Shown here one piece after another: positions 16,226 to 25,588 of a stretch of DNA of 64,000 nt; within the stretch, counting starts at the first letter, position 1, and every line of letters starts with the position of its first letter. The stretch spans positions 496,001 through 560,000 of the forward strand of contig NZ_AP012325.1 in assembly GCF_001025195.1 (NCBI RefSeq), given 5' to 3'. The position numbers were made by a program, and so were the translations under genes. The notes below the pieces were generated by a model, which did not search any database, had not been told where the DNA came from, and saw nothing but the letters and a program-made list of their open reading frames with translations. The stretch is from Bifidobacterium catenulatum DSM 16992 = JCM 1194 = LMG 11043 (GTDB taxonomy: Bacteria > Actinomycetota > Actinomycetes > Actinomycetales > Bifidobacteriaceae).

Positions 16226-17746
16226 TCAGCCGCGTGCTTTTACGTAGGCCTCGTACACGGCTTCGGTCGGCTCGCCGGTTTCTACGCCGTCGATGGTGAG
16301 CGGCCATGCGGGCGGTTCCGTTTCGCCGGACAGCACCCAAGCGGCCTGACGGGCGGCGCCGATGGCAACATACTCGTCGGTGGTCGGGCGGGTTACGTCC
16401 ATGCCGAAAACGCTCGGCGCGAGCGTGCGGATTGCCTTGGACTTCGCGCCGCCGCCGATAAGTAGAATGCGGGAAATCTCAGCGCCAAGCGAACGGATAA
16501 GCTCTAGGCAGTCGCGCTGGGAGCACAGCAAGCCTTCGACGAACGCGCGGGCCATGTTCTCGCGTGTGGTGTTGGCCAGCGTCATGCCGGAAAGGGTTGC
16601 GGTCGCGTCCGGGCGGTTCGGCGTGCGTTCGCCGTCGAAATACGGCACCAGCGTAATACCGCCGGCGCCCGGTTCGGAAGCGAATGCCAGGGATGCGAGT
16701 TCGTCGTAGTCGACGCCGAGGGCTGCACGGCCGGCGTCAAGAATGCGCGATCCGTTGATGGTGCAGGCCAGTGGCAGGTAGTGGCCGGTGCAGTCGGCGA
16801 AGCCGGAAACGGCACCGGTCAGATCGTAGGTCGGATTTTCGGAAATGGCCGCTGCCACGCCGGAAGTGCCCAATGAAACGGAAACGTCACCCACGCTCAT
16901 GCCAAGTCCGAGGGACGCCATGGCGTTGTCGCCGCCGCCCGGTGCGATGATGCAACCACCCTCAACGTTCTTGCCGGCGATTTCCGGGCTTGCCTTGACT
17001 GCGGCGGCATCGTGCGGTCCAAGCACGGTCGGCAGCATGATTGCGTTGGCGTGCTCGCGTGCCGCTTCGGTACCTTCCGCTGGCTCAAGCACCATGGCGA
17101 TCAGATCGCGGCGGTATTCGTTGGAAGCGGCATCGTAATAGATGGTGCCGGAAGCGTCGGAACGGTCGGTGAACAGCGCTTCCAAGTGTGCGTCCTCGCC
17201 TTCCGCGACCGGGCCGTAGCCGGCGATACGCCAGCTCAGCCAATCGTGCGGCAGGCAGATCGCGGCGATCTTCTTAGCGTTTTCCGGTTCGTTTTCAGCC
17301 ACCCACGCCACCTTGGTCAGCGTGAAGGAAGCAACGGGAGAGGAGCCAACGGCCTTGACCCAACGCTGCTTGCCGCGTGCAATCACATCTTCCGGTTCGC
17401 CTTCTTCGGCGGGAGCCTCGCCCATCTTTTCGATGAGGGCCGCGGCCTGCGGCGCCGAGCTTATATCGTTCCACAGCATGGCGTCGCGAATCACGTTGCC
17501 TTGCTGGTCGAGAATCACCATGCCGTGCTGCTGACCGCCAACGGCCAGTGCTTCAACGTCGTCAAGTCCGCCGGCCTGCTGGGCTGCCTCGAGGAACGCG
17601 TCCCACCAGAATTTCGGGTCGATAGACGTGCCATTGGGGTGTTTGGCCTGGCCAAAGCGCACCATTTCACCGGTTTCGGCGTCGGTCACGCGCACTTTGC
17701 AGGACTGGGTCGAGGTGTCGACGCCGGCCACGAGAGTTCGAGTCAT
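16226..17746 (-). CDS. xylB: Xylulokinase
   Basis: Phosphorylates D-xylulose to xylulose 5-phosphate, feeding phosphoketolase. The 506-residue FGGY kinase shows the N-terminal phosphate-binding loop GVDTSTQSCKVRV, the substrate motif GGQQHGMVILD (residues ~70-80), GTSGVAAA, and the C-terminal FGGY signature region ILLIGGGAKSKAIRTL. Length is normal for XylB. It is divergent from a ROK regulator, and the shared promoter carries the 18-bp box also found before the xylH remnant, so xylose induction through that regulator is likely. Confidence 0.96.
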   Translation of the reverse strand: MTRTLVAGVDTSTQSCKVRVTDAETGEMVRFGQAKHPNGTSIDPKFWWDAFLEAAQQAGGLDDVEALAVGGQQHGMVILDQQGNVIRDAMLWNDISSAPQAAALIEKMGEAPAEEGEPEDVIARGKQRWVKAVGSSPVASFTLTKVAWVAENEPENAKKIAAICLPHDWLSWRIAGYGPVAEGEDAHLEALFTDRSDASGTIYYDAASNEYRRDLIAMVLEPAEGTEAAREHANAIMLPTVLGPHDAAAVKASPEIAGKNVEGGCIIAPGGGDNAMASLGLGMSVGDVSVSLGTSGVAAAISENPTYDLTGAVSGFADCTGHYLPLACTINGSRILDAGRAALGVDYDELASLAFASEPGAGGITLVPYFDGERTPNRPDATATLSGMTLANTTRENMARAFVEGLLCSQRDCLELIRSLGAEISRILLIGGGAKSKAIRTLAPSVFGMDVTRPTTDEYVAIGAARQAAWVLSGETEPPAWPLTIDGVETGEPTEAVYEAYVKARG

Positions 17747-17812
17747 TGTGTCTCCTTGCAGTGAGCTGGCGTAGCGAAGTGCAAGGAATTTGCACCGTCC
17801 GCCACCTCATTT

Positions 17813-17830
17813 AGTTAGATGAATGAACTA
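17813..17830. promoter_or_regulatory. XylR/ROK-type operator in xylB divergent promoter
   Basis: AGTTAGATGAATGAACTA, with arms TAGTT and AACTA, overlaps a TATAAT -10 hexamer (17829-17834) facing the ROK gene. The TTAGTT...AACTA layout recalls the XylR box of Firmicutes. Binding would control both xylB and the regulator. Confidence 0.6.
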
Positions 17831-17915
17831 TAATGTCTAGTGTACCATCATAAAGTGATTTGACTATAGGGACGGTGCGCTTTTTCTGCGAAGACGCGTC
17901 GAGAAGGAGGGAACC

Positions 17916-19142
17916 ATGGCTTCACTGCGGAGTATCAATCAAGACGATTTACGAAACCATAATCTTTCCGTTGTGCTCGATTCGCTATTGCGTGCCACCG
18001 AGCCGATGAGTCGCGCCGATCTCGCCAAGAAAACCGGTTTGACCAAAGCCGCCATGTCGGTGCTGGTGTCGTTGATGCTCGAAAATGAGATTCTGGTGGA
18101 AGGCGCGCCATCCGGCCAGTCGCTGTATGGGCGACCCAGCATTCCGCTTGAAATCAAGTCTGGTCGCCTGTGCGGCATGGGATTGCAGGCCAACACCGAC
18201 GGCTACGGCGTGGTGGTGCTCGATCTCGACGGTTCCGTTGTGGGGGAGCAATGGGTTGACGCCGACATGGCCAATGCTGATGAACAGGAGATTTTCGCCC
18301 GTCTCGATGAACTGGCTTTGCGGCAGGAAGATGCTCTTGCGAGGAAGGGTTATGTGCTTGCCGGTACCGGTTTGGCATTGCCGGGGCTCGTCACCGATGA
18401 TCAGCGATTGCTGAGCGCACGCAATCTCGGTTGGGAACGTTTGGATCTCAAACAGTTCAATGTGGTCAAACGACTTGATCCTGTTGCCTGCAATGAGGCC
18501 AATGCCGCTGCGTTGGCGCAGATTCCCGGCTATGCCACGCAGCGTGAAGGTTCGGGGCAGATCAAACCGACCGATTCGTTTATCTACATGTCGACCGATG
18601 TGGGCATCGGCGGTGCGGTGATCCGTGAGGGACGTGTGATGAGCGGCGATCACGGTTTCGGCGGCGAATTGGGTCATGTTTCCGTCGACATGCGTGGTCC
18701 CATCTGCCGTTGCGGCCGTCGCGGCTGCCTTGAAGTGTATGCGGGCAGGCGCTCCATGGTGAGTGCGGCCGGAATCGCCAGCAGCGATGCCGCCGCGACC
18801 TGCAGTGCCATCGACGAACTGATCGACCGTTGGCACCAGCGCGACGTGCAAACCGTGGCCGTTGTTGAAAAAGCGTTGGAAGCCATATCTTCCGTAATCG
18901 CATCAACCATCAATGTCTGCGACGTCGACGTGGTGATGCTCGGCGGTTTATGGGCGCGTTTCGAGCCTGAACTAATCTGCAGAATCGAACGCATGGTACG
19001 CCCGCAAGTGCTGGCATATCCGGAAGTCGAGGCGAGCGTGCTCGTGGCCGATGTCATCGAACGTCCAGCCTTGATGGGCGCGGCTGAGATTGGCTTGCGA
19101 CGCTTCATCGACAACCCGTTGCGTTTCATGGGGCAAAACTAG
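17916..19142 (+). CDS. ROK-family transcriptional regulator (probable xylose regulator)
   Basis: A 408-residue repressor of the ROK/NagC-XylR group: N-terminal winged helix (SRADLAKKTGLTKAAMSVLV, residues ~30-50), then a sugar-kinase-like fold with the zinc signature CRCGRRGCLE near residue 265. AAGGAGG lies five bases before the ATG. It is divergent from xylB with a XylR-like box between them, so it most likely responds to xylose and regulates xylB. Loss of the xylH-linked operon may have shrunk its regulon. Confidence 0.92.
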   Translation: MASLRSINQDDLRNHNLSVVLDSLLRATEPMSRADLAKKTGLTKAAMSVLVSLMLENEILVEGAPSGQSLYGRPSIPLEIKSGRLCGMGLQANTDGYGVVVLDLDGSVVGEQWVDADMANADEQEIFARLDELALRQEDALARKGYVLAGTGLALPGLVTDDQRLLSARNLGWERLDLKQFNVVKRLDPVACNEANAAALAQIPGYATQREGSGQIKPTDSFIYMSTDVGIGGAVIREGRVMSGDHGFGGELGHVSVDMRGPICRCGRRGCLEVYAGRRSMVSAAGIASSDAAATCSAIDELIDRWHQRDVQTVAVVEKALEAISSVIASTINVCDVDVVMLGGLWARFEPELICRIERMVRPQVLAYPEVEASVLVADVIERPALMGAAEIGLRRFIDNPLRFMGQN

Positions 19143-19193
19143 TCCACCCATTTGCTAAACTTACCGAGTTGGCATGTTCGCATGTTGCAACGT

Positions 19194-19267
19194 GGGGCGT
19201 TAGCTCAGTCGGTTAGAGCATCGGACTCATAATCCGCCGGTCCACGGTTCAAGCCCGTGACGCCCCA
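19194..19267 (+). tRNA. tRNA with CAT anticodon (Met)
   Basis: A full 74-base cloverleaf is visible: acceptor arms GGGGCGT (19194-19200) and ACGCCCC (19260-19266), a D-arm with GCTC/GAGC, anticodon CAT at 19228-19230 in loop CTCATAA, and a T-arm CACGG-TTCAAGC-CCGTG. The CCA end is not encoded. Elongator Met is the likeliest identity; tRNA-Ile2 with a lysidine-modified CAT is the alternative. It sits 108 bases before rpmE. Confidence 0.92.
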
Positions 19268-19375
19268 CTCTTTCGTAAAGTCAAGGCTTCTGATACAATC
19301 CGAAAGGTTATCCGGTTCACGCGATGCTATAGGGGCGTTGCGACCCGGGTCCCCCGAATCTCTAGGAGACAAACT

Positions 19376-19588
19376 ATGAAGCAGGGTATCCATCCTGATT
19401 ATCACGCAGTGCAGGTTACCTGCTCTTGCGGCAACACCTTCGTCACCCGTTCCACCTACAACGGCGATCACATGACCGTCGACGTGTGCTCCAACTGCCA
19501 CCCGTTCTACACCGGCAAGCAGAAGATCCTCGACACCGGTGGCCGCGTGGCACGCTTCGAGAAGCGTTACGGCAAGAAGGCCAAGTGA
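19376..19588 (+). CDS. rpmE: 50S ribosomal protein L31 (zinc form)
   Basis: A 70-residue large-subunit protein. The cysteines of CSCG and CSNC ([22 protein letters not shown]) mark the zinc-binding type, which can act as a zinc store when replaced by the cysteine-free paralogue. AGGAGA precedes the ATG. It is first in the conserved rpmE-prfA-prmC order but is cut off from prfA by a strong bidirectional-looking terminator. Confidence 0.97.
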   Translation: MKQGIHPDYHAVQVTCSCGNTFVTRSTYNGDHMTVDVCSNCHPFYTGKQKILDTGGRVARFEKRYGKKAK

Positions 19589-19604
19589 GTCTTATTGCTT
19601 AGGC

Positions 19605-19646
19605 AATGAAAAACGCCAGTCCGATTGTGGGCTGGCGTTTTTCATT
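19605..19646 (+). terminator. Terminator after rpmE
   Basis: Perfect 15-bp arms AATGAAAAACGCCAG (19605-19619) and CTGGCGTTTTTCATT (19632-19646), with the T-run inside the 3' arm. Confidence 0.85.
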
Positions 19647-19827
19647 AACGGATGCGTATGCGCTGCGTGCATGCGATTGGGATATTCGTAAGATGCGTGG
19701 AATGCCTGCGAAATACCGCGCTTCGGCAGCGTTTCCAAGGCACCTTATATGATGGATAGATTGAGTGGAGTTCAGCGAAGCGTTCACGCTGAAGCGCAGA
19801 TTTATAAGCAGACAGAAAAGGCGTACA

Positions 19828-20916
19828 TTGGCAGACGAGCAGTTCCCCGCGGCAGTTACCGCACTTGAGGAATATCACAATATCGAACAGCAGATGGCCG
19901 AGCCGGAAGTCGCGTCGGATCCGGATAAGATGCGTAAGCTGGGACGTCGTCACGCTGAGTTGGGCGTCATCGTTTCCGCATACACCGCATACAAGCAGGT
20001 GAAAGACGATCTGGAGGCAGCCAAGGAAATGGCTTCCGAAGATCCGGATTTCGCGGAAGAGGCGAAACGTTTGGAGAGCGAGCTTCCAGCGGCGGAGGAG
20101 AAGCTGCGTACCGCGTTGATTCCGCGTGATCCCGATGATGCGCGTGACACGATCATGGAAATCAAGGCGGGCACTGGCGGCGAGGAAGCGGCGCTTTTTG
20201 CGGGCGATTTGCTGCGCATGTACATGCGATATGCGGAAAAGCGTGGCTGGTCGGTTGCCGTGCAAAGCGAAAACACCACCGAGCTGGGTGGCGTCAAAGA
20301 CGTGCAGCTTGCCATTCGCGCCAAGGGTACTCCTGCGCCGGAAGATGGCGTATGGGCGTCTCTCAAGTATGAGGGTGGCGTGCATCGCGTGCAGCGTATT
20401 CCCGTCACCGAATCGCAGGGTCGCATCCAAACTTCCGCGGCCGGTGTCATTGTGTTCCCGGAAGCCGACGAAGACGATGATGAGATTGAAATCGATCAGA
20501 AGGATCTGAAAATCGACATCTTCATGAGCTCCGGCCCGGGTGGCCAGTCCGTGAACACCACATATTCCGCCGTTCGTATGACCCACATTCCGACCGGCAT
20601 CGTGGTGAGCATGCAGGATGAGAAGAGCCAGATCCAGAATCGTGCGGCCGCACTGCGCGTGTTGAAGAGCCGCCTGCTCGCCATGAAGCACGAGGAGGAA
20701 GCCGCACAGGCCGCAGACATGCGTCACTCCCAGGTGCGCTCGCTGGATCGTTCCGAACGAATCCGCACGTACAATTTCCCGGAGAACCGTATCGTCGATC
20801 ATCGTACGAATTACAAGGCGTACAACCTTGACGCCGTGCTTGACGGCGATTTGCAGGCCGTCATCGATTCCGACATCCAGGCGGATGAGGCCGATCGTCT
20901 CGCCAACCAGAAGTAA
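19828..20916 (+). CDS. prfA: Peptide chain release factor 1
   Basis: Recognises UAA/UAG stop codons and triggers peptide release. The GGQ motif lies in [12 protein letters not shown] and the RF1 tripeptide region in [11 protein letters not shown], distinguishing it from the RF2 gene at 45501. I place the start at TTG 19828 (362 residues, protein beginning ADEQFPAAV after Met), with AAAAGG just upstream. The longer frame from 19765 would add a 21-residue basic extension not seen in the family. prmC, which methylates the GGQ glutamine, follows after 3 bases. Confidence 0.95.
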   Translation: MADEQFPAAVTALEEYHNIEQQMAEPEVASDPDKMRKLGRRHAELGVIVSAYTAYKQVKDDLEAAKEMASEDPDFAEEAKRLESELPAAEEKLRTALIPRDPDDARDTIMEIKAGTGGEEAALFAGDLLRMYMRYAEKRGWSVAVQSENTTELGGVKDVQLAIRAKGTPAPEDGVWASLKYEGGVHRVQRIPVTESQGRIQTSAAGVIVFPEADEDDDEIEIDQKDLKIDIFMSSGPGGQSVNTTYSAVRMTHIPTGIVVSMQDEKSQIQNRAAALRVLKSRLLAMKHEEEAAQAADMRHSQVRSLDRSERIRTYNFPENRIVDHRTNYKAYNLDAVLDGDLQAVIDSDIQADEADRLANQK

Positions 20917-20919
20917 GGC

Positions 20920-21900
20920 GTGGTTGTGGCTACGGTATTCGAAACGGTGCGTTCCTCCGCGGCCATATTGAGCGCGGCAGGTGTCGACACTCCGGAACAT
21001 GACGTCAAACTGCTGCTCGCCGAAGCCTTCCACGTCGATTTGCGGGACGTGGACAAGGCCATGCTTATGGGAGAGGACGTTGGACATCTGAACAGTGCCT
21101 TGGCGTCCGATTCACCAGAATCGGGCGCTTGGGCGAATGCGAAAACCACCGGGAATACCGTCGCGGCGGCCATGGAACGGTTCCATTCCATGGTGGATCG
21201 TCGAGCCAAACGTGAGCCATTGCAACACATCACCGGCCATGCGCCGTTCCGCTATCTCGATCTGAAAGTCGGACCGGGCGTGTTCATTCCGCGTCCTGAA
21301 ACCGAGTTGGTGGTGCAGGAAGGCATCGAATGGACCACCCGGCATGGCATGTACCGTGCCAAAGTGGTCGATTTATGCGCCGGTAGCGGTGCGATCGGCC
21401 TTGCTTTCGCCACGGAAGTGCCGGGCAGCGAAGTCTGGGCCGTCGAAAAAAGCGAACGGACCGCGCAGTGGACGCGTCGCAATCTTGACGAAACCACGAA
21501 ACGGTATCCGGCGATCGCAGGTAATTATCATCTGGAAATCGCCGACGCCACGCAGATGCCGACACTGAACCAGCTTGACGGCACAATCGACATCGTGCTC
21601 ACCAATCCTCCGTATGTGCCGCTTTCCGACATTCCCGTACAGCCAGAAGTACGCGATTACGATCCCGATCTGGCGTTGTATGGCGGTTCCGCGGATGGTA
21701 CGCTCATTCCGGAGCGCATCATCTCACGCGCTTCGAAACTGCTCAAGCCAGGCGGGCTCATGGTAATGGAACACGATGTCACGCAAGGGGAGCGGCTTGC
21801 CGCTTTTGCACGTACTTGCGATTTCGTCGATGTTGTCGTGCACAACGATTACACCGGTCGTCCGCGTTATCTGACGGCAGAAAAGCAAGAAATCGGATAA
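20920..21900 (+). CDS. prmC: Release factor glutamine methyltransferase
   Basis: SAM-dependent enzyme that N5-methylates the glutamine of the GGQ motif in RF1 and RF2. The 326-residue protein has an N-terminal helical domain and a Rossmann methyltransferase fold with VVDLCAGSGAIGLAFA (motif I) and the substrate-glutamine motif NPPY in LTNPPYVPLSD. It is coupled to prfA. The start is GTG 20920; GTG 20926 is an alternative, both served by TAAGG. In many Actinobacteria tsaC follows directly, but here the liv operon lies between. Confidence 0.95.
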   Translation: MVVATVFETVRSSAAILSAAGVDTPEHDVKLLLAEAFHVDLRDVDKAMLMGEDVGHLNSALASDSPESGAWANAKTTGNTVAAAMERFHSMVDRRAKREPLQHITGHAPFRYLDLKVGPGVFIPRPETELVVQEGIEWTTRHGMYRAKVVDLCAGSGAIGLAFATEVPGSEVWAVEKSERTAQWTRRNLDETTKRYPAIAGNYHLEIADATQMPTLNQLDGTIDIVLTNPPYVPLSDIPVQPEVRDYDPDLALYGGSADGTLIPERIISRASKLLKPGGLMVMEHDVTQGERLAAFARTCDFVDVVVHNDYTGRPRYLTAEKQEIG

Positions 21901-21909
21901 TACAAGACG

Positions 21910-21930
21910 TTTCACGGCATGCCGGTGAAA
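21910..21930 (+). other. Hairpin after prmC
   Basis: TTTCAC (21910-21915) pairs with GTGAAA (21925-21930) around an inner palindrome GGCATGCC. Followed by ATATAG, not a T-run, so a weak terminator at best. The rest of 21931-22143 holds no recognisable gene. Confidence 0.35.
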
Positions 21931-22143
21931 ATATAGCCGGAAGTTGAGTCTCACTATAAGAACATTTTATGCATGGCGCTGTCCGTCGGGCTATAAAGAA
22001 CAATCGGAATGCACATGAAGAACGGATGGCAGCCATAAGCGGCCGTTGCGGTTCCGCGCACGGGATTGAGATGAACATGAATGGCTTTCATGGTGCGCGT
22101 TGAGAGAAATGTGCGGCATTTTCAAGGAAAGAGGAAGAACGGA

Positions 22144-23340
22144 ATGAACGTCAAGTTCTCCGCTAAGTGCGTTGCCGTGATCGCGGCAGGCGCAATGTCA
22201 ATGTCCCTCGCTGCCTGCTCTGGCGGCAGCATGGACGGTTCCAGCAGCTCCAATGGTAGTGCGGCCAACAGCGATACCATCACGCTGGGATCCATCACCA
22301 CCAACTCCGGTACCGCCGCCGCATACGGCGAGGCCGAAGTCGCCGGCTTCAAGCTGGCTGTGGACGAGATCAACGCCAAGGGCGGCATCAACGGCAAGAA
22401 GGTCAAGCTCGAGTCCATGGACGATAAGGGCGACGCCACCGAAGCCTCCAACGCCTTCAACAAGCTCGCCGGTGACAACAGCGTGCTCGGCGTGCTCGGT
22501 CCGACCATCTCCTCCACCACCGCAGCAGTGGCTCCGCTGGCCGATCAGGCCAAGCTGCCGGCCATCGCTCCGGCCGCCACCTCCGACTCCATCGAGACCG
22601 GTGGTTACATGTTCCGCACCTGCTTCAAGGATTCCTATCAGGGTGAGATTGCAGCCAAGTTCGCAGCCGAGACCCTGAAGGTCAAGAAGGTCGCCGTGCT
22701 ATACGGCACCGGCGACCCGTACTCCTCCGGCGTGGGCAAGGCTTTCGCCGATGCCGCCAAGAAGGCCGGCCTTGAGGTCGTGGCAGAGGAGAATTCCTCC
22801 AGCGCCGACGACACCGAGTACTCCTCCCAGCTGCAGAAGATTCAGGCCGCTGGCGCCGAGTTCCTGTACGCTCCGTACTATTACTCCGTTGCTGGCCCGT
22901 ACATCATCCCGCAGGCCCGTTCCGTCGGCTACGATGGTTATGTGATGGGTCCTGACGGCTACGATGGCCTGAAGATGACCGACGATAAGTCGCTGTACAA
23001 CAATGTGCTCTACACCACCCATTATTCTCCAGACGACACCTCCAACGCCAAGGTACAGGACTTCATCAAGTCTTACAAGAAGGCCAACAAGAACGCCGAT
23101 CCAAACACCTTCACCGCACTGGCCTATGATTCCGTGTACATGATGGCTCAGGCGATCGAGAAGGCCGGTAAGAACGCTACCCGCGAGTCTGTGCGCAACG
23201 CTATCTCCGGTATGAGCTTCGAAGGCGTGACCGGCAACTTCACGCTCGACAAGAAGGGCTCCCCGAAGAAGTCCGTCATCGTCCTTGAGCTTAAGGACGG
23301 CAAGCCTCAGTACAAGACCACCATCCAGCCATCCAAGTGA
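22144..23340 (+). CDS. livK: Branched-chain amino acid ABC transporter binding lipoprotein
   Basis: Extracytoplasmic receptor (398 residues) for leucine/isoleucine/valine-type substrates. Signal peptide MNVKFSAKCVAVIAAGAMS leads to lipobox LAAC (Cys near residue 23) and a Ser/Gly linker. The receptor-ligand-binding fold shows ITTNSGTAAAYGEAEVAG and GVLGPTISSTTAAVAP. ATG 22144 is chosen over an in-frame ATG at 22081 because the signal peptide begins there and AAAGAGG precedes. It heads livKHMGF, with a GAAA-loop hairpin before livH. Confidence 0.93.
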   Translation: MNVKFSAKCVAVIAAGAMSMSLAACSGGSMDGSSSSNGSAANSDTITLGSITTNSGTAAAYGEAEVAGFKLAVDEINAKGGINGKKVKLESMDDKGDATEASNAFNKLAGDNSVLGVLGPTISSTTAAVAPLADQAKLPAIAPAATSDSIETGGYMFRTCFKDSYQGEIAAKFAAETLKVKKVAVLYGTGDPYSSGVGKAFADAAKKAGLEVVAEENSSSADDTEYSSQLQKIQAAGAEFLYAPYYYSVAGPYIIPQARSVGYDGYVMGPDGYDGLKMTDDKSLYNNVLYTTHYSPDDTSNAKVQDFIKSYKKANKNADPNTFTALAYDSVYMMAQAIEKAGKNATRESVRNAISGMSFEGVTGNFTLDKKGSPKKSVIVLELKDGKPQYKTTIQPSK

Positions 23341-23388
23341 TTTCCATCTGCTTGAAGGCAAGGATTTTGAAAGCCTGAGCATATAAGA

Positions 23389-23416
23389 GGAGGGGACCGG
23401 GAAACCGGTTCTCTCC
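23389..23416 (+). other. GAAA-tetraloop hairpin between livK and livH
   Basis: GGAGGGGACCGG (23389-23400), GAAA loop, CCGGTTCTCTCC (23405-23416): a 12-bp stem with two G-U pairs. Probably sets a high ratio of binding protein to permease mRNA, as the hairpin at 5907 does in the sugar operon. Confidence 0.55.
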
Positions 23417-23496
23417 CTTTCGCGTATCAAGGCGTTTTATCCATATTCGTCGGGTTCGAGAGCCTGACGGCAGACAAATTTTTGAAAGGAGGAATG

Positions 23497-24423
23497 ATGG
23501 GCGATCAGATCATCATGTTCATCAGCCAGATCTTCAATGGTTTGAAGATCGGTAGCGTGTACTCGCTTGTGGCACTTGGCTACACCATGGTGTACGGCAT
23601 CATTCGTTTGATCAACTTCGCGCACGGCGATTTCATCATGGTCGGCGCATATGTGCTGATGCTTACCATTCCGGCAATCGTCGCGTTCGGCCTGCCCGCA
23701 TGGGTGGCCGTCATTCCTGCGATCCTCATGTGCGTGGCGGTGGGCGTCATCGTGGAGAGGGCCGCATATAAGCCGGTGCGTGAGAAGGGCAACAGCATGA
23801 CGGCCCTCATCACCGCAATCGCCATGAGCCTGTTGCTGGAGAATGGCTCTCAGGCCATCTTCGGCGCCGATTACCAGACCGTGCCAACGATCATCCAGAT
23901 TCCGACGCTGTCGCTCGGCAAGCTGAAGATCGACGGTGCGACCATCATCACCATCGCGCTCGGCGTCATCATCATGGTCGCGCTGCAGCTGTTCGTCTCC
24001 CACACCAAGCAGGGCAAGGCCATGCGTGCGGTTTCCGAAGATAAGGAAGCGTCGATTCTGATGGGCATCAACGTGAACTCCACCATCACGCTGACCTTCG
24101 CCATCGGTTCCGGCCTGGCTGCGGTGGCGGCGCTTATGTACTGCATTTCCTATCCGCAGGTGTCTCCGATGATGGGCGCGATGCTGGGCCTGAAGGCATT
24201 CGTCGCGGCCGTGCTCGGTGGTATCGGCTCCATTCCGGGCGCTATGGTCGGCGGTCTGGTGATCGGCGTGGTCGAAAGCCTGACCAAGGCGTATATCGGC
24301 ACCATTACCGGAGGTGTGATCACGTCCGCGTTCTCCGACGCCATCGTGTTCGGTATCCTCATCATCGTGCTCCTGGTCAAGCCATCCGGCCTGATGGGCG
24401 AACCGGAAACAGAGAAGGTGTGA
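23497..24423 (+). CDS. livH: Branched-chain amino acid ABC permease LivH
   Basis: Membrane permease (308 residues) with about eight hydrophobic spans and the typical LivH N-terminal stretch GSVYSLVALGYTMVYGIIRL and C-terminal IGSIPGAMVGGLVIGVVESL. AAAGGAGG (23485-23492) decides for the ATG at 23497 or 23494 and against a TTG at 23482. It pairs with LivM, encoded 4 bases downstream. Confidence 0.95.
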   Translation: MGDQIIMFISQIFNGLKIGSVYSLVALGYTMVYGIIRLINFAHGDFIMVGAYVLMLTIPAIVAFGLPAWVAVIPAILMCVAVGVIVERAAYKPVREKGNSMTALITAIAMSLLLENGSQAIFGADYQTVPTIIQIPTLSLGKLKIDGATIITIALGVIIMVALQLFVSHTKQGKAMRAVSEDKEASILMGINVNSTITLTFAIGSGLAAVAALMYCISYPQVSPMMGAMLGLKAFVAAVLGGIGSIPGAMVGGLVIGVVESLTKAYIGTITGGVITSAFSDAIVFGILIIVLLVKPSGLMGEPETEKV

Positions 24424-24427
24424 TCCC

Positions 24428-25588
24428 ATGAAGAAATCAATGCTTTCCACCAAACAGTCCTATCTGATGTGCGCGATCGGTGTGGTCGTGCTGTTCGGCA
24501 TCCTGATGGGCGTATGTGAATCCGGCATGGCCAGCGCCTATATCAAAGGCATCATGATGACCATCTGCATCGCCATCATCATGACCACTTCGCTGAACCT
24601 CACTATCGGCGTGCTCGGCCAGCTTACGTTGGGCTGCTGCGGTTTCGAGGCAATCGGCGCGTATTCCGCTGCTTTGCTGAGCAAGCTGCTCGTCGCCAAT
24701 GGCGTTGCGATGGATCCGACTTTGCGATTCCTGCTTACCACCCTCGTCGGTGGTGTAATCGCCTGCATTTTCGGTATTCTGGTTGGCATTCCTGCATTGC
24801 GTCTGCATGGTGATTACCTCGCCATCATCACGCTTGGCTTCGGTGAGATCATCCGCGTGATCATCCAGAACCTGAAGGTTGCCGGCGGCATGGGTCTCGA
24901 CAAGGGTGCCGCAGGACAGGCGTTGATCGGCATCGACCGTCTCGCCAACCTGTATGTCGTGTTCTGGATTACCGTCGTCACCGTAGTGCTGCTGTTCATG
25001 TTCGCCCGCTCCCGTTACGGACGTGCCGTCAAGGCCATCCGCGACGACGAGATCGCGGCCAGCGCATCCGGCATCAACATCACTTACATGAAGGTGCTCG
25101 TATTTGCGATTTCCGCGTTCTTCGCAGGCATCGCCGGTGGCATCTTCGCACAGTACATCGGTTCGTTGAATCCGTCCATGGCCGGATGGCTGCAGTCGAT
25201 CAATTACGTGATCATGGTGGTGTTCGGCGGTATGGGATCGCTGACCGGTTCCATCGTCTCCGCCATCGGCCTGACGATTCTTCCGGAATTGCTGCGCGCC
25301 TTCTCCACCTACCGCATGCTCGTGTACTCGGTGGCACTGGTGCTCATTATGATCTTCCGGCCGCAAGGCATCTTCGGCAACTGGGAATTCTCCCTGACCA
25401 AGACCATCAACAAGCTGTTCTACCCGATGAAGTTCAAAGCACACGGTAAGCCGAAGCAGGCCGAAACCGTTGAAAAGGTCAAGGCGTCCAAGGAATCCGG
25501 CAAGAACGCTAAGAAGACGACTGAAAAAGTCGAAACCGCTGAAAAGGTTGCTGAGACGGTCACCACTACCAAGGAGGCGAAGGCATGA
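24428..25588 (+). CDS. livM: Branched-chain amino acid ABC permease LivM
   Basis: Second permease of the system, 386 residues. Core spans residues ~10-325 with the motif LRLHGDYLAIITLGFGEIIR and GRAVKAIRDDEIAASASGIN. The last ~55 residues are a Lys/Glu/Thr-rich hydrophilic tail (ETVEKVKASKESGKNAKKTT) absent from most LivM proteins and probably disordered. The stop overlaps the livG start by 4 bases. Confidence 0.95.
   Translation: MKKSMLSTKQSYLMCAIGVVVLFGILMGVCESGMASAYIKGIMMTICIAIIMTTSLNLTIGVLGQLTLGCCGFEAIGAYSAALLSKLLVANGVAMDPTLRFLLTTLVGGVIACIFGILVGIPALRLHGDYLAIITLGFGEIIRVIIQNLKVAGGMGLDKGAAGQALIGIDRLANLYVVFWITVVTVVLLFMFARSRYGRAVKAIRDDEIAASASGINITYMKVLVFAISAFFAGIAGGIFAQYIGSLNPSMAGWLQSINYVIMVVFGGMGSLTGSIVSAIGLTILPELLRAFSTYRMLVYSVALVLIMIFRPQGIFGNWEFSLTKTINKLFYPMKFKAHGKPKQAETVEKVKASKESGKNAKKTTEKVETAEKVAETVTTTKEAKA

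Noticed and set aside
19205..19501. 98-codon minus-strand frame over the tRNA and rpmE
   Set aside because: It is antisense to a tRNA gene and to rpmE; such frames over tRNAs are common annotation artefacts.
19645..21087. 480-codon minus-strand frame across prfA
   Set aside because: Antisense shadow of prfA; crosses the rpmE terminator.
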